This document shows, one piece after another, positions 1-5,842 of a DNA stretch of 6,368 nt. Source of the DNA: Flavobacteriaceae bacterium (GTDB taxonomy: Bacteria > Bacteroidota > Bacteroidia > Flavobacteriales > Flavobacteriaceae). The notes under the pieces were generated by a model, which saw only the letters and a list, made by a program, of their open reading frames with translations, had not been told where the DNA came from and searched no databases. The DNA lies in the NCBI GenBank assembly GCA_030828025.1, contig JAURDG010000081.1, positions 1-6,368 on the forward strand, given 5' to 3'. Position numbers and translations under genes: made by a program. How positions within the stretch are numbered: the stretch's first letter is position 1; each line of letters starts with the position of its first letter.

Positions 1-73
1 AAACAAAATTCACTCCTTTGACCGTGCGCCCGTCTTTTACATCCAAACAAGGAATTATTCTTTTGGTCAGCAT
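1..73 (-). CDS. hisF: HisF, imidazole glycerol phosphate synthase cyclase subunit (5' end only, cut by window edge)
   Basis: Only the first 24 codons are present, starting at the ATG at 73-71 and reading MLTKRIIPCLDVKDGRTVKG followed by VNFV. This is the first strand and loop of the HisF beta/alpha barrel. Asp11, the position of one catalytic aspartate of the cyclase, and Lys19 of the conserved VKG turn are both visible. HisF takes ammonia delivered by HisH and converts PRFAR to imidazole glycerol phosphate plus AICAR in the cytoplasm. The start lies one base after the hisA stop codon (TAA G ATG), so it is the seventh gene of the same transcript and probably translated by reinitiation. The second catalytic aspartate and the rest of the barrel are outside the window. 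The identity is secure from the N-terminal motif and the operon position; whether the gene is intact cannot be judged. Confidence 0.95.
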   Translation of the reverse strand, partial: MLTKRIIPCLDVKDGRTVKGVNFV

Positions 74-74
74 C

Positions 75-803
75 TTAGGGTTGGTCTAATTGATATTTTT
101 CTAATTCTTTTAGCGATATGTTCCCTTCGTAAATGGCTTTACCAATAATGGCAGCGGCACAGCCCAATTCTTCCAGTTGGTAAAGGTCGTCCATATTGCT
201 TACTCCTCCTGAAGCAATTAAGGCTAATTCGGGCAGTTCTGTTAATAGTTCATAATACAATTCCAAAGAAGGTCCAGCGAGCATGCCATCTTTGGCGACA
301 TCAGTGCACAAAACGTACGCAAAGCCTTTGGCAGTATAGTCTTTTACAAAATCAATCACATCAATGCCCGAATCTTTTTCCCAACCATGCGTGGCAATGC
401 GGCGATTTTTAGCATCAGCACCCAGAATCAATCGTTCAGCGCCAAATTTCTGCAGCCAATCCATAACCAATTCAGGCGCATCTACGGCAATACTACCCAA
501 CGTAACTTGTCGAGCACCGCAATCAAAAGCGGTCTGCAAGTCATCTTTCGATTTTATGCCGCCACCAAAATCAACGCTCAGGACTGTTTTGGTAGCGATT
601 TGCTCTAAAATCTTGTAATTAACGATGTGCTTGGCGCGTGCGCCATCCAAGTCCACTACATGAACGTGCGTTACCCCAGCATCCTCAAACGATTTTGCCA
701 CGTCTAAGGGCGATTCGCTATATACTTTTTTGGTGTCGTAGGCTCCTTTGGTCAGGCGTACACATTGCCCATTGATGATGTCTATAGCAGGAATAAGAAT
801 CAT
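75..803 (-). CDS. hisA: HisA, ProFAR isomerase
   Basis: 1-(5-phosphoribosyl)-5-[(5-phosphoribosylamino)methylideneamino]imidazole-4-carboxamide isomerase, 242 residues, the usual family length. It catalyses the Amadori rearrangement of ProFAR to PRFAR, the substrate of HisHF. It is a single-domain beta/alpha barrel. The first strand reads MILIPAIDIINGQCVRL with the general base Asp8. The second catalytic aspartate is Asp130 in LILGADAKN, followed by Trp141 in the THGWEK loop. Phosphate-binding turns are visible at FGGGI (79-83), around T167-D168 in CTDVAKDGMLAGP, and at ASGGV (197-201) with IIGKAIYEG (219-227). Its ATG overlaps the hisH TGA by four bases (ATGA), which places it between the two IGP synthase subunits, as in enteric his operons. 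The C-terminal tail after residue 230 is short and weakly conserved. Nothing looks broken. The barrel is homologous to HisF, but the N-terminal sequence and the HisF start just downstream make the assignment clear. Confidence 0.98.
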   Translation of the reverse strand: MILIPAIDIINGQCVRLTKGAYDTKKVYSESPLDVAKSFEDAGVTHVHVVDLDGARAKHIVNYKILEQIATKTVLSVDFGGGIKSKDDLQTAFDCGARQVTLGSIAVDAPELVMDWLQKFGAERLILGADAKNRRIATHGWEKDSGIDVIDFVKDYTAKGFAYVLCTDVAKDGMLAGPSLELYYELLTELPELALIASGGVSNMDDLYQLEELGCAAAIIGKAIYEGNISLKELEKYQLDQP

Positions 804-1378
804 AGTGCTAAAAAGTTTTTAAGTAGTTGTGCGCCCACTGCTCCACTTTTTTCGGGATGAAATTGGGTGCCATAAAAATTATCTTTCGCCAAGGCTGCTG
901 CAAAAGGCACAGCATAGGTACATGCGCCAATCAAATCTTCATTGGGCATGGCATAAAAGCTATGGACCAAATAAAAATGACTGTTTTGAGGAATGCCGTC
1001 AAACAAAACGCCTTTTCCTTGCACCGTGTTCCAGCCCATGTGTGGAACATTTAATTCTGTAGTAAAACGCACGACCTCAGTATCAAAAATCTTGAGTCCT
1101 TCGGTATTGCCTTCTTCAGTATGGTTACACATCAATTGCATGCCCAAGCAAATGCCCAAAACAGGTTGTGTTAATGTAGGAATAAGCGTCTCTAGCCCTG
1201 ATGCACGGAGTTTTTCCATAGCAGAACTCGCCTCGCCTACACCAGGAAAAATGACATGCGAAGCCGCTTTGATGACTGCAGCATCATCGCTAAGCACAGC
1301 TGTCGTTCCCAATCGAGCTAAGGCAAAGCGTATGCTTTGGATGTTCCCAGCACCATAATCTACAATCACAACACTCAT
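800..1378 (-). CDS. hisH: HisH, imidazole glycerol phosphate synthase glutaminase subunit
   Basis: Class I (triad) glutamine amidotransferase of 192 residues. It hydrolyses glutamine and channels ammonia through the HisF barrel. The start MSVVIVDYGAGNIQSI is the typical HisH N-terminus. FPGVGEA (44-50) is the oxyanion-strand motif. The nucleophile is Cys77 in LGICLGMQL (74-82). The other triad members are His174 and Glu176 in GTQFHPEKSG (170-179). HMGWN (113-117) is a HisH-specific segment that separates it from other glutaminases such as TrpG or PabA. The ATG overlaps the hisB TGA by four bases, and its own TGA overlaps the hisA ATG by four bases, so translation is likely coupled on both sides. 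Partner HisF begins one gene further on. All catalytic residues are present and the length is normal. Confidence 0.98.
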   Translation of the reverse strand: MSVVIVDYGAGNIQSIRFALARLGTTAVLSDDAAVIKAASHVIFPGVGEASSAMEKLRASGLETLIPTLTQPVLGICLGMQLMCNHTEEGNTEGLKIFDTEVVRFTTELNVPHMGWNTVQGKGVLFDGIPQNSHFYLVHSFYAMPNEDLIGACTYAVPFAAALAKDNFYGTQFHPEKSGAVGAQLLKNFLAL

Positions 1379-2499
1379 AGTTGACCTTTGGTAGAGGGTA
1401 AAACCAACTTTTCGGCATCTCGTTTTAAAGCAGCTTTAATGGCTTTGGCAAAAGCCTTAAATATGGCTTCTATTTTGTGATGCTCGTTGTGGCCTTCTGC
1501 TTTGATGTTTAGATTGGCTTTTGCCCCATCTGCAAACGATTTAAAGAAGTGGAAAAACATTTCTGTAGGCATTTTGCCAATCATTTCTCGTTTGAATTTT
1601 GCATCCCACATTAGCCACGCACGTCCACCAAAATCTAAGGAAACTTGCGCCAGACAATCGTCCATAGGTAAACAAAAGCCATAGCGCTCTATGCCCAGTT
1701 TATTGCCAAGTGCCATGCCAAAAGCTTCGCCCAAGGCAATAGCCGTATCTTCAATGGTGTGGTGCTCGTCCACTTCCAAATCGCCCATGCACTTTAGCGT
1801 TACATCCACACCGCCGTGGCGTGCCAACTGATCGAGCATATGGTCAAAAAAGACAATGCCCGTGTCAATGTCGCTTTTTCCTGTGCCGTCCAAATTAAGC
1901 TCAATCGCAATATCGGTTTCGTTTGTTTTACGGGTATGTGTTATACGGCGTGCGCCTGCTTTAAGTAAGGTATAAATCGCTTCCCAAGTAGCGGTTTGCA
2001 AGGTAATGCTCGATGCTAGGTCTTGGTTTACTTCTTCGCTTAATCGATCATCATGTTGTAGCCAAATACCTTGTGCACCAAGGTTTTTTGCCAGTTGCAT
2101 ATCGCTCAACCTGTCGCCAATCACAAAGGAGTTGGCTAAATCGTATTCGGCGTTATTAAGATATTGTGTCAGCATCCCCGTTTTGGGTTTGCGTGTGGGT
2201 GCATTGTCTGCGGGCAGGCTTTTATCGATAAAAATTTCATCAAAAATGACACCTTCATTTTTAAAGACATTGAGCATAAAATCGTGCGTAGGCCAAAAAG
2301 TATCTTCTGGAAAACTGTTCGTTCCCAAGCCATCCTGATTGGTAACCATGACCAATTCGTAATCCAATTCTTTGGCAATACGCCCAAGGTATTGAAACAC
2401 ACCCGGATAAAATTCGAGCTTAGTAAGTGCATCCAATTGGTAATCTTGTGGCTCCAACGCCAATGTCCCATCTCGATCGATAAACAATACTTTTTTCAT
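1375..2499 (-). CDS. hisB: HisB, bifunctional histidinol-phosphatase / imidazoleglycerol-phosphate dehydratase
   Basis: A two-domain fusion of 374 residues. Residues 1 to about 165 are a HAD-type histidinol-phosphate phosphatase: nucleophile and acid/base Asp8 and Asp10 in FIDRDGTL, Thr53 in MVTNQDG, Lys104 in TRKPKTG, and Asp129 in VIGDRLSD. After a short linker, residues from about 182 onward are the IGP dehydratase, which turns IGP into imidazole acetol phosphate. It has the two metal-binding repeats, H246-H247 with E250 (DEHHTIED) and H340-H341 with E344 (NEHHKIEA), and the typical STKGQL end. Both activities are expected to be functional. The oddity is the phosphatase loop at residues 92-102: at the places where the E. 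coli enzyme has three Cys and one His holding a structural zinc, this protein has Asp92, Ser94, Ala100 and Thr102. The start ATG overlaps the hisC TGA by four bases, and the stop overlaps the hisH start by four. Confidence 0.97.
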   Translation of the reverse strand: MKKVLFIDRDGTLALEPQDYQLDALTKLEFYPGVFQYLGRIAKELDYELVMVTNQDGLGTNSFPEDTFWPTHDFMLNVFKNEGVIFDEIFIDKSLPADNAPTRKPKTGMLTQYLNNAEYDLANSFVIGDRLSDMQLAKNLGAQGIWLQHDDRLSEEVNQDLASSITLQTATWEAIYTLLKAGARRITHTRKTNETDIAIELNLDGTGKSDIDTGIVFFDHMLDQLARHGGVDVTLKCMGDLEVDEHHTIEDTAIALGEAFGMALGNKLGIERYGFCLPMDDCLAQVSLDFGGRAWLMWDAKFKREMIGKMPTEMFFHFFKSFADGAKANLNIKAEGHNEHHKIEAIFKAFAKAIKAALKRDAEKLVLPSTKGQL

Positions 2500-3548
2500 G
2501 TTGATATGGCATTACATGCTGCAATAAGCAATTCGTTTTCTTCTTTGGTTCCAATGCTGATGCGTAGGGTGTTTTCGCAGTTCGTTTGTGTAGATCGATT
2601 GCGCACCACTATCTGTTTTTGCAAGAGTTCGTCATAGCGTTTGTGTGCATCATCGACACGTACCAAAAGGAAATTCGCATCAGATGGGTAAATAGCTTTT
2701 ATCCAGGCTATATTTTTTAACTGGTTAGCAATCCTATCACGCTCTGAACACAAGTCTTTTACTTGTGCTGCCACAATGTCTTTTTTAGAAAGTGCTTCTA
2801 TGGCCTTTTGTTGGCTTAGGGTATTGATATTGTAGGGTGGTTTTATTTTGTGTAGCAATTTGATGATGTCGGGATGCGCTATGGCAATTCCAAGGCGCAA
2901 TCCGGCCAAACCAAAGGCTTTGGACAGGGTTTGGGTAACGATAAGGTTGTTAAAGTTAACCAATTGGGTCAACCAGCTTGGTCGATTGGTAAAATCAATA
3001 TAAGCTTCATCAATGACCACCAAGCCATCAAAACCGTTTAGTAGTTCTTCAATTGCCTCTTGGTTAAACAGATTACCACTAGGGTTGTTTGGGCTGCACA
3101 GAAAAATAGCTTTGGTGTTTGGTGTAACTGCTGCCAATATTTTATCGGGAGCAAGCTGAAAATCTTCAGTAAGCGGTACCTCGCAAATACGCACACCATT
3201 GATGTTTGCCAATACTGCGTACATCCCATAGGTTGGGGGCATCAAGATTACCTCGTCTTTATTGGGTGTGCAAAAAGCTCTAAAAATCAAATCTAAAATC
3301 TCGTCACTTCCATTCCCAATAAGTAATTGATCGACGGAACAACCTCGTAAGTTAGCAATTACTTGTTTTAATTGGAGTTGTACAGGGTCGGGATAGCGAT
3401 TTACAGTCGATTGATTTGGATTTTCATTGGCGTCCAAAAAAACCCATTCTCCATCTGTGGCAGAGAATGAATCGCGTGCCGATGTATAGGGCGAAAGTGC
3501 CAACATTTCGGGGCGTGCCCAAACCGATAAGATAAATTTTTTAGCCAT
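2496..3548 (-). CDS. hisC: HisC, histidinol-phosphate aminotransferase
   Basis: PLP-dependent class I/II fold-type I aminotransferase, 350 residues, normal for the family. It converts imidazole acetol phosphate plus glutamate to histidinol phosphate plus 2-oxoglutarate. The conserved part starts near residue 11 (ARPEMLALSPYTSARD). FLDANENP (37-44) and RYPDP (51-55) are typical HisC motifs. GNGSDE (78-83) binds the PLP phosphate and SPNNPSG (152-158) contains the Asn contacting the PLP ring. Asp180 in VIDEAYIDF pairs with the pyridine nitrogen. Lys210 in TLSKAFGLAGLR is the Schiff-base lysine. Arg329 in LRISIGT is the expected substrate carboxylate ligand. The ATG lies inside the end of hisD, with an 8-base overlap (ATGGCTAA); I chose it because it leaves only ten residues before conserved sequence. 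Close relatives such as aromatic or cobalamin-pathway transaminases are less likely, given the his operon context. Confidence 0.97.
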   Translation of the reverse strand: MAKKFILSVWARPEMLALSPYTSARDSFSATDGEWVFLDANENPNQSTVNRYPDPVQLQLKQVIANLRGCSVDQLLIGNGSDEILDLIFRAFCTPNKDEVILMPPTYGMYAVLANINGVRICEVPLTEDFQLAPDKILAAVTPNTKAIFLCSPNNPSGNLFNQEAIEELLNGFDGLVVIDEAYIDFTNRPSWLTQLVNFNNLIVTQTLSKAFGLAGLRLGIAIAHPDIIKLLHKIKPPYNINTLSQQKAIEALSKKDIVAAQVKDLCSERDRIANQLKNIAWIKAIYPSDANFLLVRVDDAHKRYDELLQKQIVVRNRSTQTNCENTLRISIGTKEENELLIAACNAIST

Positions 3549-4827
3549 TGTTCAAATCGTTTAATCGAAGACTAACTGCATTTTTGTGTGCATCAAGCCC
3601 TTCGGCAGCCGCCATAGCCTCGATGTGTGGCCCTAAGTTTTTAATGCCATTAGCACTGATGCGCTGAAAGGTAATCGCTTTTAAAAACGCATCCAAATTA
3701 ACACCACTGTACTGTTTGGTATAGCCATTGGTTGGTAAGGTGTGGTTCGTTCCAGAGGCGTAATCGCCAGCACTTTCGGGTGTATAATTCCCAATAAAAA
3801 CAGAGCCAGCATTGATGATACCACCAACAAACAAATCTTCATTTTCCACGCAAGCAATATAGTGCTCGGGGCCGTATTCGTTAATAAAGTCAAGTGCCTC
3901 TTGTTCCGTATCAAAATAAAGCCCTACAGAGTTTTCTAGTGCCGCTTGGGCAATATCTTTTCGGGGTAATTGTTGTAGCTGGATTTCAATCTCAGCAGTC
4001 ACTTCTTTTATTATATTTTCCTCAAGTGCCACCAATATGACCTGACTATCTTTTCCGTGTTCTGCTTGGGATAATAAGTCTGCAGCCACATATTTTGGGT
4101 TTGCAGTGGCATCTGCCACGACCAACAATTCAGAGGGGCCGGCTGGCATATCAATTGCGGTTTGGTATTGTGTTGCTTTCTGCTTGGCAACCGTCACAAA
4201 CTGATTTCCGGGACCAAAAATTTTATAGACTTTAGGAATGCTTTCTGTCCCAAACGTCATGGCTGCAATAGCTTGAATACCACCAACCTGTGCTACAAGG
4301 TTAATACCACATTTTTGCGCTGCATAGCGAATAGCTGCAGGAACACCTGATTTATTTGGAGGAGTACACAACACAATTTCATTGCAACCTGCAATTTGTG
4401 CTGGAATAGCAAGCATCAAGACGGTAGAGAACAGCGGTGCCGTGCCTCCAGGAATATAAATCCCCACTTTATCTATCGGCTTTTTGACTTGCCAGCACGA
4501 CACGCCTTCTTGTGTGTCCAATCGCACCACGTCTGTTTGTTGTGCCTTGTGAAAAGCATAAATGTTTTCATAAGCCACATCTATGGCACGAATAAGTTCG
4601 GGCGATAATTCACTTTGGGCATTAGCAAATGCATCTTGCGCAAGCATAACATCCGCAACAGGAACCTTATCAAACTTTTCACTATAGACACGCACAGCGG
4701 TGTCGCCATTCTTTTGTACGGCTGTAAAAATTTCGTCAACAATAGGTTCAATAGATGAAAAATCAGCTGTTGGACGCTGTATAAACGTCTGCCAAGTACT
4801 TCTATCAGGATTGGATGTAAACCTCAT
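3541..4827 (-). CDS. hisD: HisD, histidinol dehydrogenase
   Basis: Zinc-dependent, NAD-linked enzyme of 428 residues, full length for the family. It carries out the last two oxidations, L-histidinol to histidinal to L-histidine. The family signature IDMPAGPSELLVVADATANP lies at 225-244, followed by LLSQAEHG. By comparison with the E. coli enzyme, the zinc ligands are Gln254, His257, Asp355 (SAGDYASG) and His414 (EGLDAHKNAV), and the catalytic acid/base pair is Glu321-His322 (GPEHYI). IYIPGGTAPLFSTVLM (123-138) and KIFGPGNQFV (202-211) are conserved Rossmann-like parts of the cofactor site. The start codon shares one base with the hisG stop (TAATG), and the TAA end overlaps hisC by eight bases. 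All catalytic and metal-binding residues are present. Having the last-step enzyme second in the operon is the usual hisGDCBHAF order. Confidence 0.98.
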   Translation of the reverse strand: MRFTSNPDRSTWQTFIQRPTADFSSIEPIVDEIFTAVQKNGDTAVRVYSEKFDKVPVADVMLAQDAFANAQSELSPELIRAIDVAYENIYAFHKAQQTDVVRLDTQEGVSCWQVKKPIDKVGIYIPGGTAPLFSTVLMLAIPAQIAGCNEIVLCTPPNKSGVPAAIRYAAQKCGINLVAQVGGIQAIAAMTFGTESIPKVYKIFGPGNQFVTVAKQKATQYQTAIDMPAGPSELLVVADATANPKYVAADLLSQAEHGKDSQVILVALEENIIKEVTAEIEIQLQQLPRKDIAQAALENSVGLYFDTEQEALDFINEYGPEHYIACVENEDLFVGGIINAGSVFIGNYTPESAGDYASGTNHTLPTNGYTKQYSGVNLDAFLKAITFQRISANGIKNLGPHIEAMAAAEGLDAHKNAVSLRLNDLNNG

Positions 4828-5690
4828 TATTGTATCATTCGTTCAATTGGACAAACCAAAATATCTCGTGCGCCAGCCGCTTTAAGCTCATCAACCATTT
4901 GCCAAAAGGTATTTTTGTTTACTACGGAATGTAATGAGCTCCAACCTTCTTCAACAAGCGGCATAACTGTTGGACTTTTAAGTACGGGCAACAAGGCAGA
5001 AACACGTGCTATAGCATCGTTAGGGACGTTCATAATCACATAACGCGAATTTTTCCCAGCATTGACCGCACGAATGCGGAACAATAAAGTATCAAGTAGG
5101 GTTTGCTTTTCTTCTGATAATTCGTTGCCACCAACCAATACCGCCTGCGACTTAAATAGCACTTCCACCTCTTTTAGGTTATTTTTAAACAGGGTACTTC
5201 CACTAGAAACGATATCACAGATTGCATCGGAGAGCCCAATATTGGGTGCAATTTCCACCGAGCCATTGATGATGTGTAATTCGGCGTTTATGCCCCAGGC
5301 ATCTAAATGTTTTTGAACAGTTTTGGGATAAGATGTCGCTATTTTTTTGCCTTCAAAATCCTTAACGCTGGTGTAGGCAGCATCTTTTGGAACCGCCATA
5401 GACACACGGCATTTCGAAAAGCCCAACTCCTCGTGTATCGTTAAATCTTCCCCTTTTTCTACGAGTAGATTTTCGCCTATAATCGCCAAATCGACCACCC
5501 CATCACGAAGGTATTGCGGGATGTCGCCGTTTCGCAGGTAATAAATTTCTATGGGAAAACCCGATGCTGTTGTTTTTAGCTGGTCTTTTCCGTTGTTTAC
5601 AGAAATGCCACAGTCCTTGAGGAGTTTCAAGGAATCTTCGTTAAGCCTTCCTGCCTTTTGAATCGCTATGCGTATGTTTTCTTTTTCCAT
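4827..5690 (-). CDS. hisG: HisG, ATP phosphoribosyltransferase (long, self-regulated form)
   Basis: First and committed enzyme of histidine synthesis: it condenses ATP with PRPP to give phosphoribosyl-ATP. At 287 residues this is the long form (HisGL), with a C-terminal ACT-like domain for histidine feedback inhibition, so no HisZ partner is needed. The N-terminus IRIAIQKAGRLNEDSLKLL is typical. Domain residues RNGDIPQYLRDGVVDLAIIG (53-72) and the hinge around 90-103 follow. The PRPP-binding loop is visible as EIAPNIGLSDAICDIVSSG starting at Glu146. The regulatory domain spans about 212 to 287 and ends in GARDILVCPIERMI. The ATG at 5690-5688 comes 9 bases after the U-tract of the attenuator terminator; no Shine-Dalgarno is visible, as expected in Bacteroidota. 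As the first structural gene it sits directly behind the leader region. No truncation or odd composition was seen. Confidence 0.98.
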   Translation of the reverse strand: MEKENIRIAIQKAGRLNEDSLKLLKDCGISVNNGKDQLKTTASGFPIEIYYLRNGDIPQYLRDGVVDLAIIGENLLVEKGEDLTIHEELGFSKCRVSMAVPKDAAYTSVKDFEGKKIATSYPKTVQKHLDAWGINAELHIINGSVEIAPNIGLSDAICDIVSSGSTLFKNNLKEVEVLFKSQAVLVGGNELSEEKQTLLDTLLFRIRAVNAGKNSRYVIMNVPNDAIARVSALLPVLKSPTVMPLVEEGWSSLHSVVNKNTFWQMVDELKAAGARDILVCPIERMIQ

Positions 5691-5699
5691 AATTGATAC

Positions 5700-5732
5700 A
5701 AAAAAACCCGTTTGAGTTGCTTCAAACGGGTT
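5700..5732 (-). terminator. Rho-independent terminator of the his attenuator (segments 3:4)
   Basis: On the transcribed minus strand AACCCGTTTGA (5732-5722) pairs perfectly over 11 bp with TCAAACGGGTT (5715-5705), around a six-base loop AGCAAC, and a run of seven T's (5706-5700) begins at the foot of the stem. It lies between the leader peptide stop and hisG, 9 bases before the hisG ATG, so termination here would prevent expression of the whole operon. It is also the first terminator after the SPFH gene. The 5' arm can instead pair with the leader coding sequence, which is what makes it conditional. Confidence 0.92.
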
Positions 5733-5771
5733 GTTCGGTTATCTGTACACCTCACCTAGCTCGTTTGAAAC
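5719..5771 (-). promoter_or_regulatory. Antiterminator pairing of the histidine attenuator (segments 2:3)
   Basis: On the minus strand GTTTCAAACG (5771-5762), which lies in codons 13 to 16 of the leader peptide, can pair with CGTTTGAAGC (5728-5719). This gives 10 bp with a single G-U pair. The second element overlaps most of the 5' arm of the terminator, so the two hairpins exclude each other. A ribosome held at the His codons (codons 5, 7 and 9) leaves segment 2 free, so the antiterminator forms and hisG onward is transcribed. A ribosome that reaches the UAG stop, three bases past segment 2, covers it, so the terminator forms. The complementarity is seen directly; the mechanism is inferred from the well-known enteric his and trp attenuators. 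No strong 1:2 hairpin was found. Segment 2 can fold on itself weakly (5 bp, three-base loop). Confidence 0.82.
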
Positions 5772-5809
5772 GATGATTTTACGTGGTAGTGTGTATGTAT
5801 TGTTTTCAT
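5756..5809 (-). CDS. hisL: His leader peptide (attenuator peptide)
   Basis: A 17-codon ORF, MKTIHTHYHVKSSFQTS, with ATG at 5809-5807 and stop TAG at 5758-5756. Three of its codons 5 to 9 are His (CAT, CAC, CAC), interleaved with Thr and Tyr. It lies alone between the SPFH gene and hisG, just upstream of the terminator and antiterminator. The product itself probably has no function; translation of it measures the supply of charged tRNA-His. It has fewer His codons than the seven-His enteric hisL, and they are not contiguous. There is no Shine-Dalgarno sequence; the bases before ATG are A-rich (GCAAACAA), and the putative -7 promoter box ends only seven bases upstream. The symbol hisL is by functional analogy, not by sequence homology to the enteric peptide. 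Confidence 0.85.
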   Translation of the reverse strand: MKTIHTHYHVKSSFQTS

Positions 5810-5816
5810 TTGTTTG

Positions 5817-5824
5817 CAAATATC
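5817..5824 (-). promoter_or_regulatory. Probable his operon promoter, -7 box (GATATTTG)
   Basis: The minus strand reads GATATTTG, matching five of the six fixed positions of the Bacteroidota -7 element TAnnTTTG. It sits in the 33-base gap between the SPFH stop codon and the leader peptide ATG, the expected place for the operon promoter. I could not find a good TTG-type -33 element at 17 to 23 bases upstream; that stretch is the A/T-rich end of the SPFH gene and the following A-run. If the box is used, transcription would start at about 5812-5809, at or almost at the leader ATG. Confidence 0.45.
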
Positions 5825-5842
5825 GAACTTTTTTTTAAAATC

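Noticed and set aside
364..618. Plus-strand open frames opposite hisA, and similar ones opposite hisH, hisB, hisC, hisD, hisG and the SPFH gene.
   Set aside because: They lie wholly antisense to genes with complete catalytic motifs and have no recognisable domains, so they are shadow frames.
2169..2471. A second minus-strand frame of about 100 codons inside hisB.
   Set aside because: It lies in another frame over the phosphatase domain, whose motifs are intact in the hisB frame; the alternative product has no recognisable features and does not indicate a frameshift.
5691..5842. A T-box or histidine riboswitch controlling hisG.
   Set aside because: There is no T-box sequence or specifier-loop architecture, and the region is too short. 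The His-codon peptide with exclusive hairpins explains it better.
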